A stretch of DNA of 64,000 nucleotides from Progne subis subis (taxonomy: Eukaryota > Chordata > Aves > Passeriformes > Hirundinidae): contig JAKJHU010000082.1 in NCBI GenBank assembly GCA_022316685.1, positions 2,728,001-2,792,000 of the forward strand, given 5' to 3'. The first letter of the stretch is position 1. Each line of letters begins with the position of its first letter. Position numbers and translations under genes: made by a program. The notes beneath the pieces are model-generated. The model saw only the letters and a list, made by a program, of their open reading frames with translations. It was not told where the DNA came from and made no database searches. Of this stretch, positions 51,501 through 63,230 are shown in pieces.

Positions 51501-52985
51501 GGTGGTTTTCACATCAAGGGAGAGCAGTTTGGTCTGGGGTTGATTTTTACTCAGGATGTAGCAGGCACTGGGCTAAGCAGCCAAGTGAAATGGACAGCTG
51601 AGAATTCCACATGAGTTTGGAATGTCAGTGCTTGTTACCTGTTAGAAATGAGAAAAGCAATCATTTTAGTCTTTCACAGAGGCAGCGTTCATAAAATGAT
51701 GGTAGATTGTTCCACCTCGACACACACATCCAAACTCCTTTAAGATGCAGCCACTTCAAAGAATAAAACTCCTTTTTGGGGCAGTAGATGACATGCCAGG
51801 TATTCCAACCCGCACACCCTACCAAGGATATGGTAAAGAATGTGCCTGGGTGCTAGAAAGGTTTTGTCTGCTAGCTTTGATTGCTGCCATTGACAGGGCT
51901 GACATTGTGGCAGGGCTCAAAGGACTGAACTCAAATTGGCCCCTGTTGTGTTCAGGGTTGTCCAGACATAAAGTAAATAGCATTTCCAGAGACGTTCATC
52001 TGCAAAACGAGAGCAAACAGTCACTATGGATGAGTAATCAGACCTGAACAAATAAACAACAAATACACGGAGGAGGAGGAGGACGTGCCTGCTTTTTTTC
52101 CAAGTCAGTAGCTGTGATGGGAACAAGGCCAGTGAATGAACAGTTTATGTGCAGTACAACAGAGGGACTTTTCAACGAAGGCTCAGGCTTTGGATGAAGG
52201 AAGTATATTTATGTGCTTTCCTATCTGTTTTTCCCACTATGTCCACTCTTCTTCAAAACCAGTTGAGTCCCTCCCCCTCTCCCAGTTGTGCCATCATCCA
52301 CCAAGCAGGAGGGGGCTGGGGGCAGCTCTGTGCCCCGAGTGTGCCAGGGCAAAGTGTGCCAAGCTGCAAGTGCATAGCAAGTGGTGATATTGGAGTCAGA
52401 GCTGCAGAGCCATTCATAATCCACGTCTCTCTTCCCCATAATTATCTCTGCTACCCGAGAGAGTTGAGAACTCCCTTAAGCCTCCCTGCAAGTCATTTCA
52501 GTTCTAATTGGGATTTAAAAACTCTTGAAACCTGAGTGGGTGGCTCAGTGCATTATTGCTGATGAATGGTACCCTTGGGTGATGTGCCCAGCAGACCCAC
52601 AGAGGAGCTGTGCTTGGTTTTCCAGTGAAGAGCTGTCCCTTTTGCTTTCAAGCACAGATTTGCTCTTTACCTCAGCTAATTAAGACCTGGCTTCATTCAC
52701 AAAAGAAATTCTGTTTGTGGCACCATACCAAAATGTTAATTCTGTTTTGTTATGTTGAATCCTTTCCCTTCTTAATATTTCTTCAAAATGGAGGGGATGA
52801 AGCTTGCTTTCTCCACTTAAATATTTTCTGTCTTTTCTTCTGTGATTTCTGTGATTTCTCCTTCAAAGATTGGCTTAGCATGGTTTCATTGCCTACTCAG
52901 AAATGTCATCATAAGGACCTCAGCTCTCTAGGCTTGGCTTTGAAGGACCACGTTCCTGGTGATTTTCTGGTCTGTTTTGGTATTT

Positions 52986-53017
52986 GGTTTGGTTTTGTTT
53001 TGTTTTGTTTTGTTTTT
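52986..53017. repeat. (TTTTG)n pentanucleotide repeat
   Basis: About five TTTTG units follow a GGTTTGG start. The overlapping ORFs show the low-complexity FCFVLF signature expected of this repeat. Confidence 0.85.
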
Positions 53018-54087
53018 CCTCCTCACGAAGCTCATCCTAACCGGTCATTGTTCCCTTGTTGCTAATTCCCTGCCTGGCTTCCCTCTTCCTGTTAAACTGG
53101 CCCACAACCACAAGCAGAATGATGAGAGGGTCCATCAGCACAGTAAGAGCTGGAGAATTGCCCTGCTGGGGCAGGAGTGGGATGACATCACTCTGATGGA
53201 TTTCACTGTGGCAGCTGCACAGGGACCTCCCTGTATCTGATAAATGAAGCACATAATTGAGAGCGGGGCTGATGGAGGCTGCAGCACTATTTCCAAGGAG
53301 ACAAGGGTTTAGCAGTTCCAAATGGGTGAAGAGGAGGGGATAGAGGGGCTCTTCTCACCTGGGCAGTGTAGTCTGCGTGGGGTTCCCAACCCCAACGCCG
53401 TTCACTTGTTTATCATCTTAAATCTCTTGAAGTGCTTCCTCCAGCAGCTGCACTGTGCTTTCCTGTGGGCTGCACACAGCCACAGCAGTCTCTGCTCAGT
53501 GAGACAGAGGGGATGCTGTTGTTAGCTCTGAATTAATTTGCTCTGTGAGTGTAAATCAGCCTCCTACTGTTATTTTGGTGAATTATTTTAAATGTAAATG
53601 CTGCAGAGACAAATGAAATGTGTGGATGTGGAAAAAGCACACTTGAAAGAGAGAATTCAAATACAGAAAAAAAAAAAAAGTTCCCTTTGTCAATATAATG
53701 TGCTTTTAATAAACTATGGATGCTCTTGGCTTTCCAAGCTGTCTGTAATAATCATGGATTCCTGTCCCAGCCTTACCCCTAAAAGCTGTAGACTGTAAGT
53801 CAAGTGAAAACAGATAACCAACATTTTGGGAAAATGCCTCTAGCCCGTTTTCCTTCAGTCCTGGGTCATTGTTCAGGCTTGTGACCCAGACACACGTCTG
53901 GAGCTCCTCGCCACTGGGGAGCTGCTGGGGCTTATTCCAGCTGAGACATAAACCTCTGTGAGTTTGAGAGAGCTCTCTTAAGAGGCTGGGCTAAATTTGG
54001 GGCTGTAGTGTCCAGATGCTCCGAGGAAACTATTTGAGAAATTTATTCTTTAAGAATAATTTTCCAGTGAGAGGGTGGGATTACATT

Positions 54088-54117
54088 CCTTTATATATAT
54101 ATATATATAAATATATT
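54088..54117. repeat. (TA)n microsatellite
   Basis: A run of about nine to ten TA units ends in AAATATATTTTA. It is followed by a T/G-rich stretch (54150-54200) of low complexity. Confidence 0.85.
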
Positions 54118-55971
54118 TTAATGGTGGTAGGTGTACAGGGGGTTTTTGGTGTTATTTTGGTTTGGGTTTTTGTTTGAGTTTTTTATTTGATTATTTAACA
54201 GCAACTTGTGTTCACTAATTCTTGGCACTTGGAATGTATGAGGCAGGTCCATCCTTTGAGAGAGGAGCAGAGCACAGATGTGTGGAACTGCATGATGTGT
54301 ACTAGGTGACATGAGTCTTAACTGAACTCTGGAATACAGTTAACATTTATTTTCTGAGACCTCCAGTAGATGATCTAATTCCAGCTTCATCTTCCCAGCA
54401 GTTTGATGAACAACACAAAACCTTTTCTCTGTTTTTCCCTCCCTGCCATCTCTGCTGGTGATGAAGTTCAAGGCTGTCCCAGTGCCCAGCTGGTTTGTTC
54501 TCCCGTGTCACCCAGGCTTGATTGTGAGTGTCCCACCATGCGGGCAGCTGCCTTCCAATAATCCCAATTTACCTCTAAGCAGGATGCAGTTGCACTGGCA
54601 GGGTGGCAATGAGTTGCTCAGCCGTGGCTTGTCTCTCCCTCTGGGCACACAGAGTGCTCTTCTCTGTGAAGCCACAGAGCTGGTGACAGCTCCAGAGCCT
54701 TTCTGGTAACACGGATGGCTCTGGAACTGTGTACAAGTACCTCTTAGAGTTGCTTGGCATCACCTTTCAGCAAGGTTGGGGCACAAGCAGAGCCCAGCCA
54801 GGACCTTTCCCACTGCTGCCTTCTTATCCTGCATTCCAGACTCTGAAGGGAGGTGTAAGCAGGGCGAACCCTTCCCCTGGACCATCCTGATGAAGCTTCA
54901 CTTAATTTGGCACAGAACCTTTCCCTTCTGTCTGTGAATGCAGCCCAAGTGCTGCCTGACGGAGGCTCAGGGACTTGTGCAGAGCACCTGTGCCATTCAC
55001 CGGCTCCAGTGATGTGTTTTGTGTGAGTTTTGAAGCCTCACATCCTCAAGATAATTCTTCATGGAGTCAGGGTTTTGACACTTTATCTATATGGATGCAT
55101 TAAAAAGGGGTTTTTGTGGCATTCTTTTGTGAGCTGCTCCTGCTAGAATTATCTATCTGCTTTTGTATTGTGATGGCATAAATCCCAAGCTTGGGCTAGG
55201 ATTAACAGCAGTGTGAAACAGAGTTTTAGTTCTTGCACATATTGGCTGTAGTACTCAATGTTGGTGACCCCCCCTTTCCTCTGCTCCTATGTTTGGGATT
55301 TATTGCCATATTTAGTGAAGTTTATCAGGACAGAGGTAGAAAATATGAAAAAATCTGCTTGAATTAATTGATGCTTGGCTTTACTTTTTGACAGAACATT
55401 GTTCCTCGGTGTGGCCTGACTGCCAGGGAGGGACAGGTCAGGTCAGTGTTTCAGAGAGGCCAGGCATGACTGTGCCACTGAATTTCAGTGTTAGACAGAG
55501 ATGAGCACTTGGAGGTGGCAGGAGTGAAGCATCTGAATTAGGCACTGTGCAGTTTAATAGTGGCCTCACCAGCCAGTGCTGCGCTGTTGGGGAGGCTGAT
55601 AGACTGTTCCTGCAATCTCTGCTAACTTGTCTTTTAAGATTTTTGTGTAGTGCTTGCTTCTTTTCTACTTGACCTAGTTTATGCTTTGCACATTAAGTCA
55701 GTTCTACACTAAAAGCCTTCATTCTCCTACCTCCTTGATGGTTTTCTAGTGCATTGGGTCACCATTCCAGACTACTATTTTATTTATTTATGGTCATGTC
55801 TTTCATCTAACCTGCTTCAGAACAAATTCTTATTTTTCATTAATTTACTTCTTCCCTGCAGCATTAGTTTAAGAAAATGTATAATGACTATCTTGGGCCA
55901 TTCTTCCTGGAGGATTGAGAACTTTCTCATGCTTATGAAATGTAGTTTTGGTGCAATATGTCTATAAGGAC

Positions 55972-55986
55972 TTTTTTTTTTTTTTT
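55972..55986. repeat. Poly(T) run of 15
   Basis: T15 is followed by TTGCCAG-like sequence ending in GCCAG at 55987-55991, so it superficially resembles a splice acceptor. The open frame downstream (56022-56261, + strand, 79 codons) begins right after it, but no donor or known domain supports an exon. Confidence 0.75.
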
Positions 55987-58503
55987 GCCAGGAAAACTAA
56001 TCCCAAATGCAGTAGCAGGTCTTGAGACAGCAGAGAATTGATGAGCTTGGTAAGATCAGAGAGGAAAAACAGATATCTTGTAAAAGCAAGCACAGCTCTG
56101 CACTTAGCAGAGAAGAGGTAGAGAGCATTTTAAGTAACACAGACAAATACCTCCCTGGAGCTTTTGCCATTTCATCTAAGCACAGATCAGAGAACAAACA
56201 GGAAAATGTGGGGGCAAAACCCAAAAGCTTTAAAGATGCCAATGAACATTTTTCAAGTTGAAGGTTACTTTTAGCAGTGAAAATAGCAGAACATGCAAAA
56301 GGGAAAAGCAATGGAGCCATGTATAAAATAAAGGAAAAGAAGGAGATCAGAGGGCTACAGAAAAGTTTTGAATTAAATGACTGCTGACTTGATTCTTTTA
56401 TATAAATGATTTATTTTTATTTGTTCTTGAAAAACATTTCTAATTTGTTTCTGTGCTACACAGTAACACACTGAAAATTGGTCGTTAGTATCAGATAGAG
56501 GTTTTTCAGACAGCATACGAGCAAAAAGTGATACCTTTAATACCCTAAATTTAGTTTTAAAAGTTCCAACCATGGTAACTCTGCATGAAATTATCATATC
56601 AGTGGTATTCCAGCCGGTTTTGAGTTTTATATTAGTGGACTAGATCTTAACCCCAGAATTGCTTTATATGCAATTTATACTACAGGCACATATTCAGTGC
56701 AGAATTTCTGTATAATGAACGATGTGAGGTGTCAGAGCAAAGCTAGGGGAATGCTTGATTTTTTGCAAAATGTCACTTAAAGTTGAATGGTTGGGTAGTT
56801 CCATACTTGTAGAGAAAATTCTGCTTTAATCATAAGCTCATATGCACCTCTGTGTCCTGAATTGCCATCAATACTGAGTGGAGTTCCAGCTTCAGACAGC
56901 CTTTGCTGTGTCGTGCCTATTTATTGAATTCAAAGCATAAACAAGCAAGTATTTGGTTTAAAAATAGCTTATACTCGTCATTTTGATGTCAGGTCACTGC
57001 ATTGAACTGATAGCTGCTATACTGAATTTACACCTCAGTGTTGATAGGAATGATCAGGGGGTGCAGCCTTAGCAAACCATCTCATGTACTGAAAGTGTTG
57101 GTGAGGATGTGCTCTGCAGGTCTGGCTGTAACCTCTGTCAGCACTTTATTCAGTGCTAATGTGGTGCAGCTTTGGTTTCAGGTAATAACAATCTAATCAA
57201 TCATGGCGTGCTTTTTTTTGACCCAACGGCACAATTAGGTACAAAAGATGCACTTGCATTTATGAAGGGAAATGAGGGCTCAAGACTAGGTTTGTGAGTT
57301 GCTCCCCATTAAAGTGTCCCTCTACAAGGTCAAGCTCAAAAGATTTTTTCACCTGTTCTGCAAAAATTTGGAGGGTAACTTGCACAGCCAAGACTGTTGC
57401 CAGGGGTGCTGATAGTAATGTCTGTGTTTTCATTCAGTTCTACTCCTGTAGCCATGTCGAGTCCATTGAACTAAAATTACAGTTTATATCAGCTCTTCTC
57501 TGCATTATGCCCGCGTAGGTTCTTGCTTCATGCACAGAAATCTTCATAAAGCCCACTGCTTTGTCATGGAAACTGTTGCCCTAGCAGTTGCTAATCCAGA
57601 TGAATATGTCAGCCAGTGTTTTCTTTAATCACTGTCATTTTTCACAGATTCGAGAACAGAAGGTTCATGTTCAGTAACCAGTACAGAGATGGGATGAATG
57701 ACACTACATGCCACTGAAGGGCGTTCGTTAATACCTTGAGGAGACTTTAGGAAAAAGATGTGAAACAGATGAGGTGACACTTTCTTCTGTGGAAGGAGTA
57801 TAAATGCCACAGTTTTATTTCTCTCAGGCTTGAGACTTCAGTGTTTGTTGTAGCTGTAGGCTGTGAACCCTCCATCATCTGTAGCTTGTTTAGGGCTGTG
57901 CTGAGCAGAATGACCTTCCTGTGGTAATAATGGATCATTCTGGAGCAAACACCCTTTTAGGCATCAAAAAGGATTCTCAAATAAGTGTGTGGACAGAGAG
58001 GAAGGTGAATGTTTTTCCCAAAGGCTGAGACTTCCTTTGGCCTGATAGGATTTGGGAAATCATATTCCCCAAGGTGTAAAGTGGCAGATATGAGCTGCTT
58101 TTTACCTACTCCAGTTTCCTGTCAGCACAGCAAGGTCCTAATAAAATCACATTTGTGCCATCATTGCCCTGTGCCTTTTTTCAGACCGTGTTCTTCTATT
58201 CTTGTTTGATCTTTTCTTTGCAACGTGCAGCAGTTGTCAAACTTTTTTAAAATCATATTTTCCAGTTTAGAAAAAGACAGAATGTTTATGGGGGTAAAAC
58301 ATGACTGAGAAAAACTCTCTGAAAACCAGGCATGCATGCGAGTGGAATTGTGTCACAGGAGAGTGACACAAAATTTCCTCTGTAGTTTCCTTGTCCTTTT
58401 TTCCCTTTACTCTGCGTTCCCGTGCCCCTTGCCCCAGTGAGCTCCTCTCCTGGCTCAGTGCTGCTGAGGCTCCTGTGCCAATTTGTGCCTTTCGCTGTTG
58501 CAG

Positions 58504-58644
58504 TGATCACTGACGGAGCGCTGGACAAGACAGCCCTGACAGGACGATGTGGGGAGCGAGGAGGATCTGTACGAGGACTTCCGCAGCTCCAACCACCGCT
58601 ACGGCCACCCCGGCGGCGGCGGCGAGCAGCTGGCCATCAACGAG
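58504..58644 (+). CDS. ARHGEF4: ARHGEF4 exon encoding the APC-binding region, with 1-nt frame anomaly
   Basis: A strong acceptor (TTTCGCTGTTGCAG) precedes 58504 and a GTACGT donor follows 58644. From 58543 the frame is open for 34 codons to the donor in phase 0 and contains VGSEEDLYEDF and HPGGGGEQLAINE. This closely matches the segment of mammalian ARHGEF4 just upstream of its SH3 domain. The related paralogue SPATA13 differs here (a shorter Pro-Gly-Gly linker), which favours ARHGEF4. In mammals this region binds the armadillo repeats of APC, relieving SH3-mediated autoinhibition so that the DH domain can activate Rac1 or Cdc42. Before 58542, the frame joined to the first exon reads VITDGALDKTALT, similar to the mammalian DGALD segment. 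The two frames are offset by one base (extra G at 58542 or 58543). The downstream frame has TGA at 58537-58539 and 58504-58506, so it cannot extend upstream. Confidence 0.85.
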
Positions 58645-58702
58645 GTACGTGCTGCTCCTCGCTCCGGAGGCCCTTGAGCCTGTGAGGAGAACTTCCAGGA
58701 CA

Positions 58703-58729
58703 ATGGTAGGCCCTGGAGGAACCTACCAT
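58703..58729. repeat. Inverted repeat ATGGTAGG/CCTACCAT
   Basis: Perfect 8-base arms (58703-58710 and 58722-58729) flank an 11-base loop, 58 bases after the exon donor and 30 before the LTR. It could fold in the pre-mRNA close to the 5' splice site. No terminator role applies in a vertebrate. Confidence 0.6.
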
Positions 58730-58758
58730 AGGCTTCGAGAATGCCTCCTAACTTAGGG

Positions 58759-59244
58759 TGAGAGAAAAAGGCTTCCCCGCAGGGTCCTCTGGGCAGGCTG
58801 ACCTGGAACAGAGACTGGACAGAGCTAAAGAATAAAGTAAATATTTATTGAAAGGCCTCTAGGGTACGCCTTGGGCAGGACAAGAGCCTGGCCAGGGCTA
58901 CACCCAAGGTGGACTTAGAATGGTCACAAAATGGACACAGGTCACAAAGTCTCACACTTTTATAAGTTTTGGTCCTTTTGCATATTGGGGTTTAACTGTC
59001 CAATTACAGCTCCAGGTTATGAAGTTCCATCCTTCTTGTTCCTCTCTTCAGCCCACCCTTGTTTGTGCTTTTGGGTCTGAAAGCTGTCCTTGGTCTTCAG
59101 CAGGAAAAGGATTTGTTTTGTCTCCCTGCTCCGTGAAGAGAGCTGAGTGACACTGAACGTGAGCTCAGACCTGCACCCCTGGGCAGCACAGAATCTGAAA
59201 AACATGAAAGCTCAAAATTAAGGCATCAGTGTTAATCTACCTCA
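58759..59244 (-). mobile_element. Endogenous retrovirus LTR, antisense to ARHGEF4
   Basis: Read on the minus strand, a TG...CA unit of 486 bp starts TGAGGTAGATT and ends TTTTTCTCTCA, with short TGAG/CTCA inverted termini. It has promoter and polyadenylation signals in proper order: TATAAAAG (58957-58964) and then AATAAA (58844-58849), about 110 bases apart. A polypurine tract (GAGAAAAGAAAAAC) sits immediately before its 5' end at 59245-59259, as expected for a 3' LTR. The style resembles passerine ERV LTRs, but I cannot name the family. No flanking target duplication was found, consistent with internal sequence to the right or with decay. It lies about 115 bp past the exon donor. The exact boundary at 58759 is inferred. 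Confidence 0.6.
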
Positions 59245-59895
59245 GTTTTTCTTTTCTCACTGCCCCGTTGGCCTGGCCCACCTCTATTGTTCATATATGT
59301 CCCTAGTTCTAGAGGCTTCCCTTTCCCTGTGCCACATTGGTTGTGGTTTGGCTGATGGTCTGTCCCCATATCCCCTACAGGTCATTGCCCTTTTCCCTGC
59401 CCTTGTACCACCCCTGTGCCCGCAGACCATTGGTCCCTGACCCCATACTTAACCCTGGACACTCATTGAATCGCGTCTTTTGTCCCTGGACTCCTTCGGC
59501 GTGAGGCTGCGATGAGCCCTGCTGGAACTCTCTACAGAAGAGAGTTCCTGCCTTTCCTTCACCGAGCTCTGTGTGGTGTGTGTGGGTTAAGTGACTGTCC
59601 ATGTGCCCACCCATGTGGCTTCTTGAGAAGAGACGCTTTCGGGAGGGTAGCGGCATCTCACCATCCGTTCCACGCCGCTACACCCCACCTCACACACAGC
59701 GTGAAGAACGATGCTGGGCTGGCTCTGGTTGACCACAGCCAGGCTGATAGCGGCACCTTTGATGGGGCTTTAAATGTCATTTACTGTGAGCACCATTTAC
59801 AGGGGCTGCGCCGTCCATCGAGGTGCTGAGCCTGAGACAATGCAGAGCCACGGGGCCTGAGCAGGTGACTCTCCTCTTGGATGTTTTTGATTGAG
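59245..59895 (-). mobile_element. Probable ERV internal or associated repeat sequence
   Basis: Sequence between the polypurine tract and the 21-bp repeat is GC-richer and more CpG-rich than the surrounding intron. It has ORFs of about 90-105 codons on both strands (59375-59656 minus, 59512-59829 plus) but no gag, protease, polymerase or envelope motif that I can identify. Position next to the LTR suggests a remnant of the retroviral 3' internal region. It could instead be a separate, nested repeat. No functional product is suggested. Confidence 0.35.
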
Positions 59896-59979
59896 AAGTT
59901 TAAAAACATTAGCCAGCTTGTTGAAAACATGAATGAACTTGTTAAAAAAAATAATGAACCTGTTAAAAACATTAACGAA
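59896..59979 (+). repeat. 21-bp tandem repeat encoding heptads
   Basis: Four units of 21 bases (59896, 59917, 59938 and 59959) share the core GTTRAAAAACATTAAYGAA. In the + frame starting at 59896 they read as seven-residue units such as LVENMNE, LVKKNNE and PVKNINE, a coiled-coil-like heptad pattern. The frame is open for about 38 codons and stops at 60007-60009. The minus strand is also open here, so coding is not proven. Similar lysine/asparagine heptads could come from a retroelement structural gene. Confidence 0.7.
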
Positions 59980-61002
59980 CAAGTTCAGACTTGGAGTGTG
60001 TTGTACTAAAGGCATAATGGAAATGTTGAAAAAAATCCCTGTTCTACCAGGGATGTTTCTTCATTCATAGGTAAGAAGGGTGCAAAGTTTAATACAGGTT
60101 TGATCTTCACTGTTTCTTCCTGTTTCCCAATATATTCACTCTAGGTATGTGAAAGACCTGTCTTTTTAGTCACTGTTTTTAGCTATTTTCTTTTATAGTG
60201 CTGATCCTGATTCAGTTAACATCAGCAGTTTAAAAAGGTACTACGTGGTTTAAGCAATGCAATGAGCACCATTCTAACAGATCTAAGATATTTTTCCTGT
60301 AAAAGTACTATTTTGTATCTTGTGCATTAGAACTGGCATCCTGCTACACACAGAATGCCTCTCCTGTGAGGTGAACTTGAAAGAGTGGAGCATGTTCACC
60401 CCATGAGTGAGCTCTTGAACTCCTACACCTTCTTTCTCTATTTCTTCTACTCTGTTACATGTACATGACTTTCCCAAGATGAGAAGGTAGGATGAAAGAA
60501 GCATTATATTTTCTTTTGCTGAGGTGTAACTGAAACTGCGTGGCTCTGTGTGTGTGTGATACACCCAGTGATGGTGCTTCTAGGGTCTGAAAAAACTCCA
60601 GAAAGCTGCACAGTGAGGATAACAGCTTTTCTTCAAAAACAACCACAGCAAATGCTCTTCCAGCACTTCTGCTGCTGCTAAGAATCCCCACCTACAGCCC
60701 TGAGTGCCTGGGCTAAGAATGGGAGTTACTTTATTTTTATTCCCCTATTGCTTACATGCAGGGGTTGTCAAACCATGGTCAGAGATTTTTAATTTAAGCT
60801 CAGTGTTTTTGGGCTGTTGTCACTGACAAGAAAACATGAGCAGAACAGCAGATCTTGAGTTATGTTCTTCCATGTTTACCTGGTGTGTTTATGAGGGACC
60901 CAGGCAGCACAGGAGTAAGTCACAAAGCATGCACTGAGACTGTGGGAGAAGGATTCTGCTTCCCTCCCAGTCAGGTGCTTGCACCAAACAGAATATCCTC
61001 TG

Positions 61003-61037
61003 TTCCCTTCCCTTTCCCCTTCCCCCCTCACCTTTAG
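61003..61037 (+). other. Polypyrimidine tract with acceptor-like end
   Basis: Uninterrupted C/T for 27 bases, then ACCTTTAG. Pure pyrimidine tracts of this length can adopt triplex structures and can act as decoy splice acceptors. The sequence after it (AAGTCTCTAAAATTAAGG) hits stops in two frames quickly and no donor is obvious, so it is probably a decoy. Confidence 0.5.
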
Positions 61038-63170
61038 AAGTCTCTAAAATTAAGGAAAAAAATCAACTTGCCAGCAGGTCTCACCATTGTGCATGTGGTG
61101 GATTTTTCTTTCTTTATTCGTTATTATGGAGAACAATTGCTTTTCTTTCATTTCTTAAAAGTTTCGTTTTATTAGAGTAAAATCACTTGTAATCAGGAAA
61201 GCAAATGGATGTGTCCAAATCAGGTGTAATTTGTATAAACTATGAAGCGTATGTAGGGTTTTGTTGACTTGAAAGGGAAAAGATTATTTTTGGCTTGTTC
61301 CCTAGAATCTTGCCTGTTCAGGAGCCAACAAAACTGTAAGAACAAACAGTTCATTATTTACTTTGTCAACTGGTTCCTAGGGGTAATTAATCCATCACTT
61401 GGTTCCAGTGAGCCTTAGCAAAGCGCTGCCTACACAATCGCTTCCCGGAACAAGAGATTACAGAAAAGTACAAAATCTCTGCAGTGAAACACTAAATCTG
61501 GGAGATGGGAATTCCACAACAACAGACATCTTAAGTGTTGGAATTGAAATATCTCAAATAGCTGGTGGTTGGACAGGCTTATCCTCATCTTCCCTGCTGG
61601 ACCAAAAGGTGCCTATTGATAAGTCCTGAGTATTTTCCATAGTGCTAGGAGTGACGTAGGGTGAAGATTTCAGTGTTCACTCATTCAGTCACGTTTTGTG
61701 AGTAGTCTCAGCTTTGTTTTATTGTATTCCAAGTTGCATTTTATTGGTTGTGGATAAGGAAACTATGGTAACCACATTATTCTTAGCCTTCATGGAAGAA
61801 ACAGCTTTCAAATAAATAGAGAAGGCTGAAATACATTTTTAAGGCAGTTGGCAGACCAAGTGTTGCATTAAAGAACAAAACACCCAACCACTGAGTTTTA
61901 GTTCATTTTGGATCAAGAGAAAATGATTATGGAATAAAAAAGAAAACCTTTCATAAAACTAGAATAATTTATTGGCAAGAACACTAGAGGGATAAAAGGA
62001 AGCTGGGAAGGTTGTATAGAGCCCACCTAAGAAGATCAGCATGAGAGTGTGTAAGAGCCAAGAAAAATCAATCAAAAAGTAATAATAAGGGTTTGGGATG
62101 AGAAAAGATGCAGGGGAAGTAATTTTCTCGGGGCATCTGTTTGACATTCTTTCAAATGCTTTCTTGATGCTCAGGAAAAGATTTTTGTGTTTAGATTGTA
62201 CTTGGCAGAGTTTACTTTGTGTTTGCTCCAGATAAAGACCCTATCCTTGTATTTTATTGCATCCCGTGTATCATTGAGTGAAAACACAGCAAAAGAAAAA
62301 TCTGTACTGCAAACACATTGTGATTCTGTCCTTCCAGTTCTCCATGAATGTTATGGATGGGACAGATCCAGCTTCAGGCTTCACTGAGTATGTTACATGC
62401 AGTCTGAAGTGGAGAACACGAGGGATTAGGTGTATAAAAACCTGCCTGCCTGGCTCTGGAGTCACCATGGTGATGATAAACTGTCTAGTTTTCCCCACTA
62501 AGTAACTGGCCTGGGTGAGGAAGCTTAGACCTCTTTGCTTGGTAGTATCTGAGGTGTCCTGAGGGTTTTCTGTGTCCTGTGCAGCTCCGTGCTTTGCAAG
62601 AAATGCAATTGCAGCTCAGCACGGCCCTTGCAGTCCTCCATCAACAGCACCGTGCCCATCTTGTGAAAGCAAATCTCTAAGTGTTGGGAAATAACAGCAA
62701 GACTCCCAGTTTCTTCCTTATCTCTTATGGCTTTATGCCTGATAAGTTTGGAATTTGGTGAATGTGAAGTCTCATTCCTGAGGAGAGGCACAATCCTGGC
62801 TTCAGCAGGCCAGGATTTTATCTAAGACACGAAACCACTGCTGCCTTGTGTTTTAAACAGACAATATCATAGTGTCTTACGGATGTTTGAGCTAACCCGT
62901 GGTTGTTGACAAGATGCAATTAAGCTAATTGGTTCCAACATATATGTTTTGGATTTAACAAAGTAATTAATCCAGAAAAATGTCTGAAGTGGCACAAACA
63001 ATGCATCTGCCACATACCCAGGGCAACAGACCCTGTAGCAGTACTCTCTCCATTTACTGAGTCTCTAAAACAGTATTCTGGTGCTCATATTTTGATCCTG
63101 TGCTCACCCAGTGCTTCTCCCAGACGAGTCAATTTTAAACAGGACAGACTTATGAACTCGTTGGAGATTT

Positions 63171-63230
63171 GAAAGAAAAAAAGAAAACAAAAAAACCCAG
63201 CAAAACCAAATCAACCCCCCAAACTCATAA
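63171..63230. repeat. A-rich low-complexity tract
   Basis: GAAAGAAAAAAAGAAAACAAAAAAACCC continues into AAAACCAAATCAACCCCCC. Simple low complexity; no tail-bearing retrocopy attached. Confidence 0.75.

Larger units (their letters stand above)
4043..58503 (+). other. ARHGEF4: ARHGEF4 intron of about 54.5 kb
   Basis: The intron runs from the GTAAGG donor at 4043 to the acceptor TTTCGCTGTTGCAG ending at 58503. The acceptor is preceded by a T/C-rich tract from about 58470. Length is normal for the 5' intron of a Rho exchange factor gene. No additional ARHGEF4 exon could be recognised inside it, although alternative first exons, known for this gene in mammals, could be present and invisible without alignment. 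CR1 pieces, microsatellites and candidate enhancers inside it are listed separately. Confidence 0.55.
42906..58503. other. Intron segment leading to the APC-binding exon
   Basis: No gene was recognised. Contents noted are the 44-bp tandem duplication at 45451-45538, a (TTTTG)n tract near 52986, a TA microsatellite near 54091 and a T15 run at 55972-55986. The two longest ORFs, 156 codons on the minus strand (46302-46772) and 151 codons on the plus strand (52610-53065), have no recognisable domain. Confidence 0.4.

Noticed and set aside
52610..53065. 151-codon ORF on the plus strand rich in F, C and L
   Set aside because: It runs through T-rich sequence and a (TTTTG)n repeat. The hydrophobic composition comes from low-complexity DNA, not a membrane protein.
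56022..56261. 79-codon charged ORF after a poly(T) and AG
   Set aside because: It looks like an exon start, but there is no donor, no homology I recognise, and lysine/glutamate-rich composition fits A-rich DNA.
59512..59829. Plus-strand ORF with an Ig-V-like HSQADSGTF string
   Set aside because: A single short resemblance, without the paired cysteines or strand pattern of an immunoglobulin domain. The region is repeat-associated.
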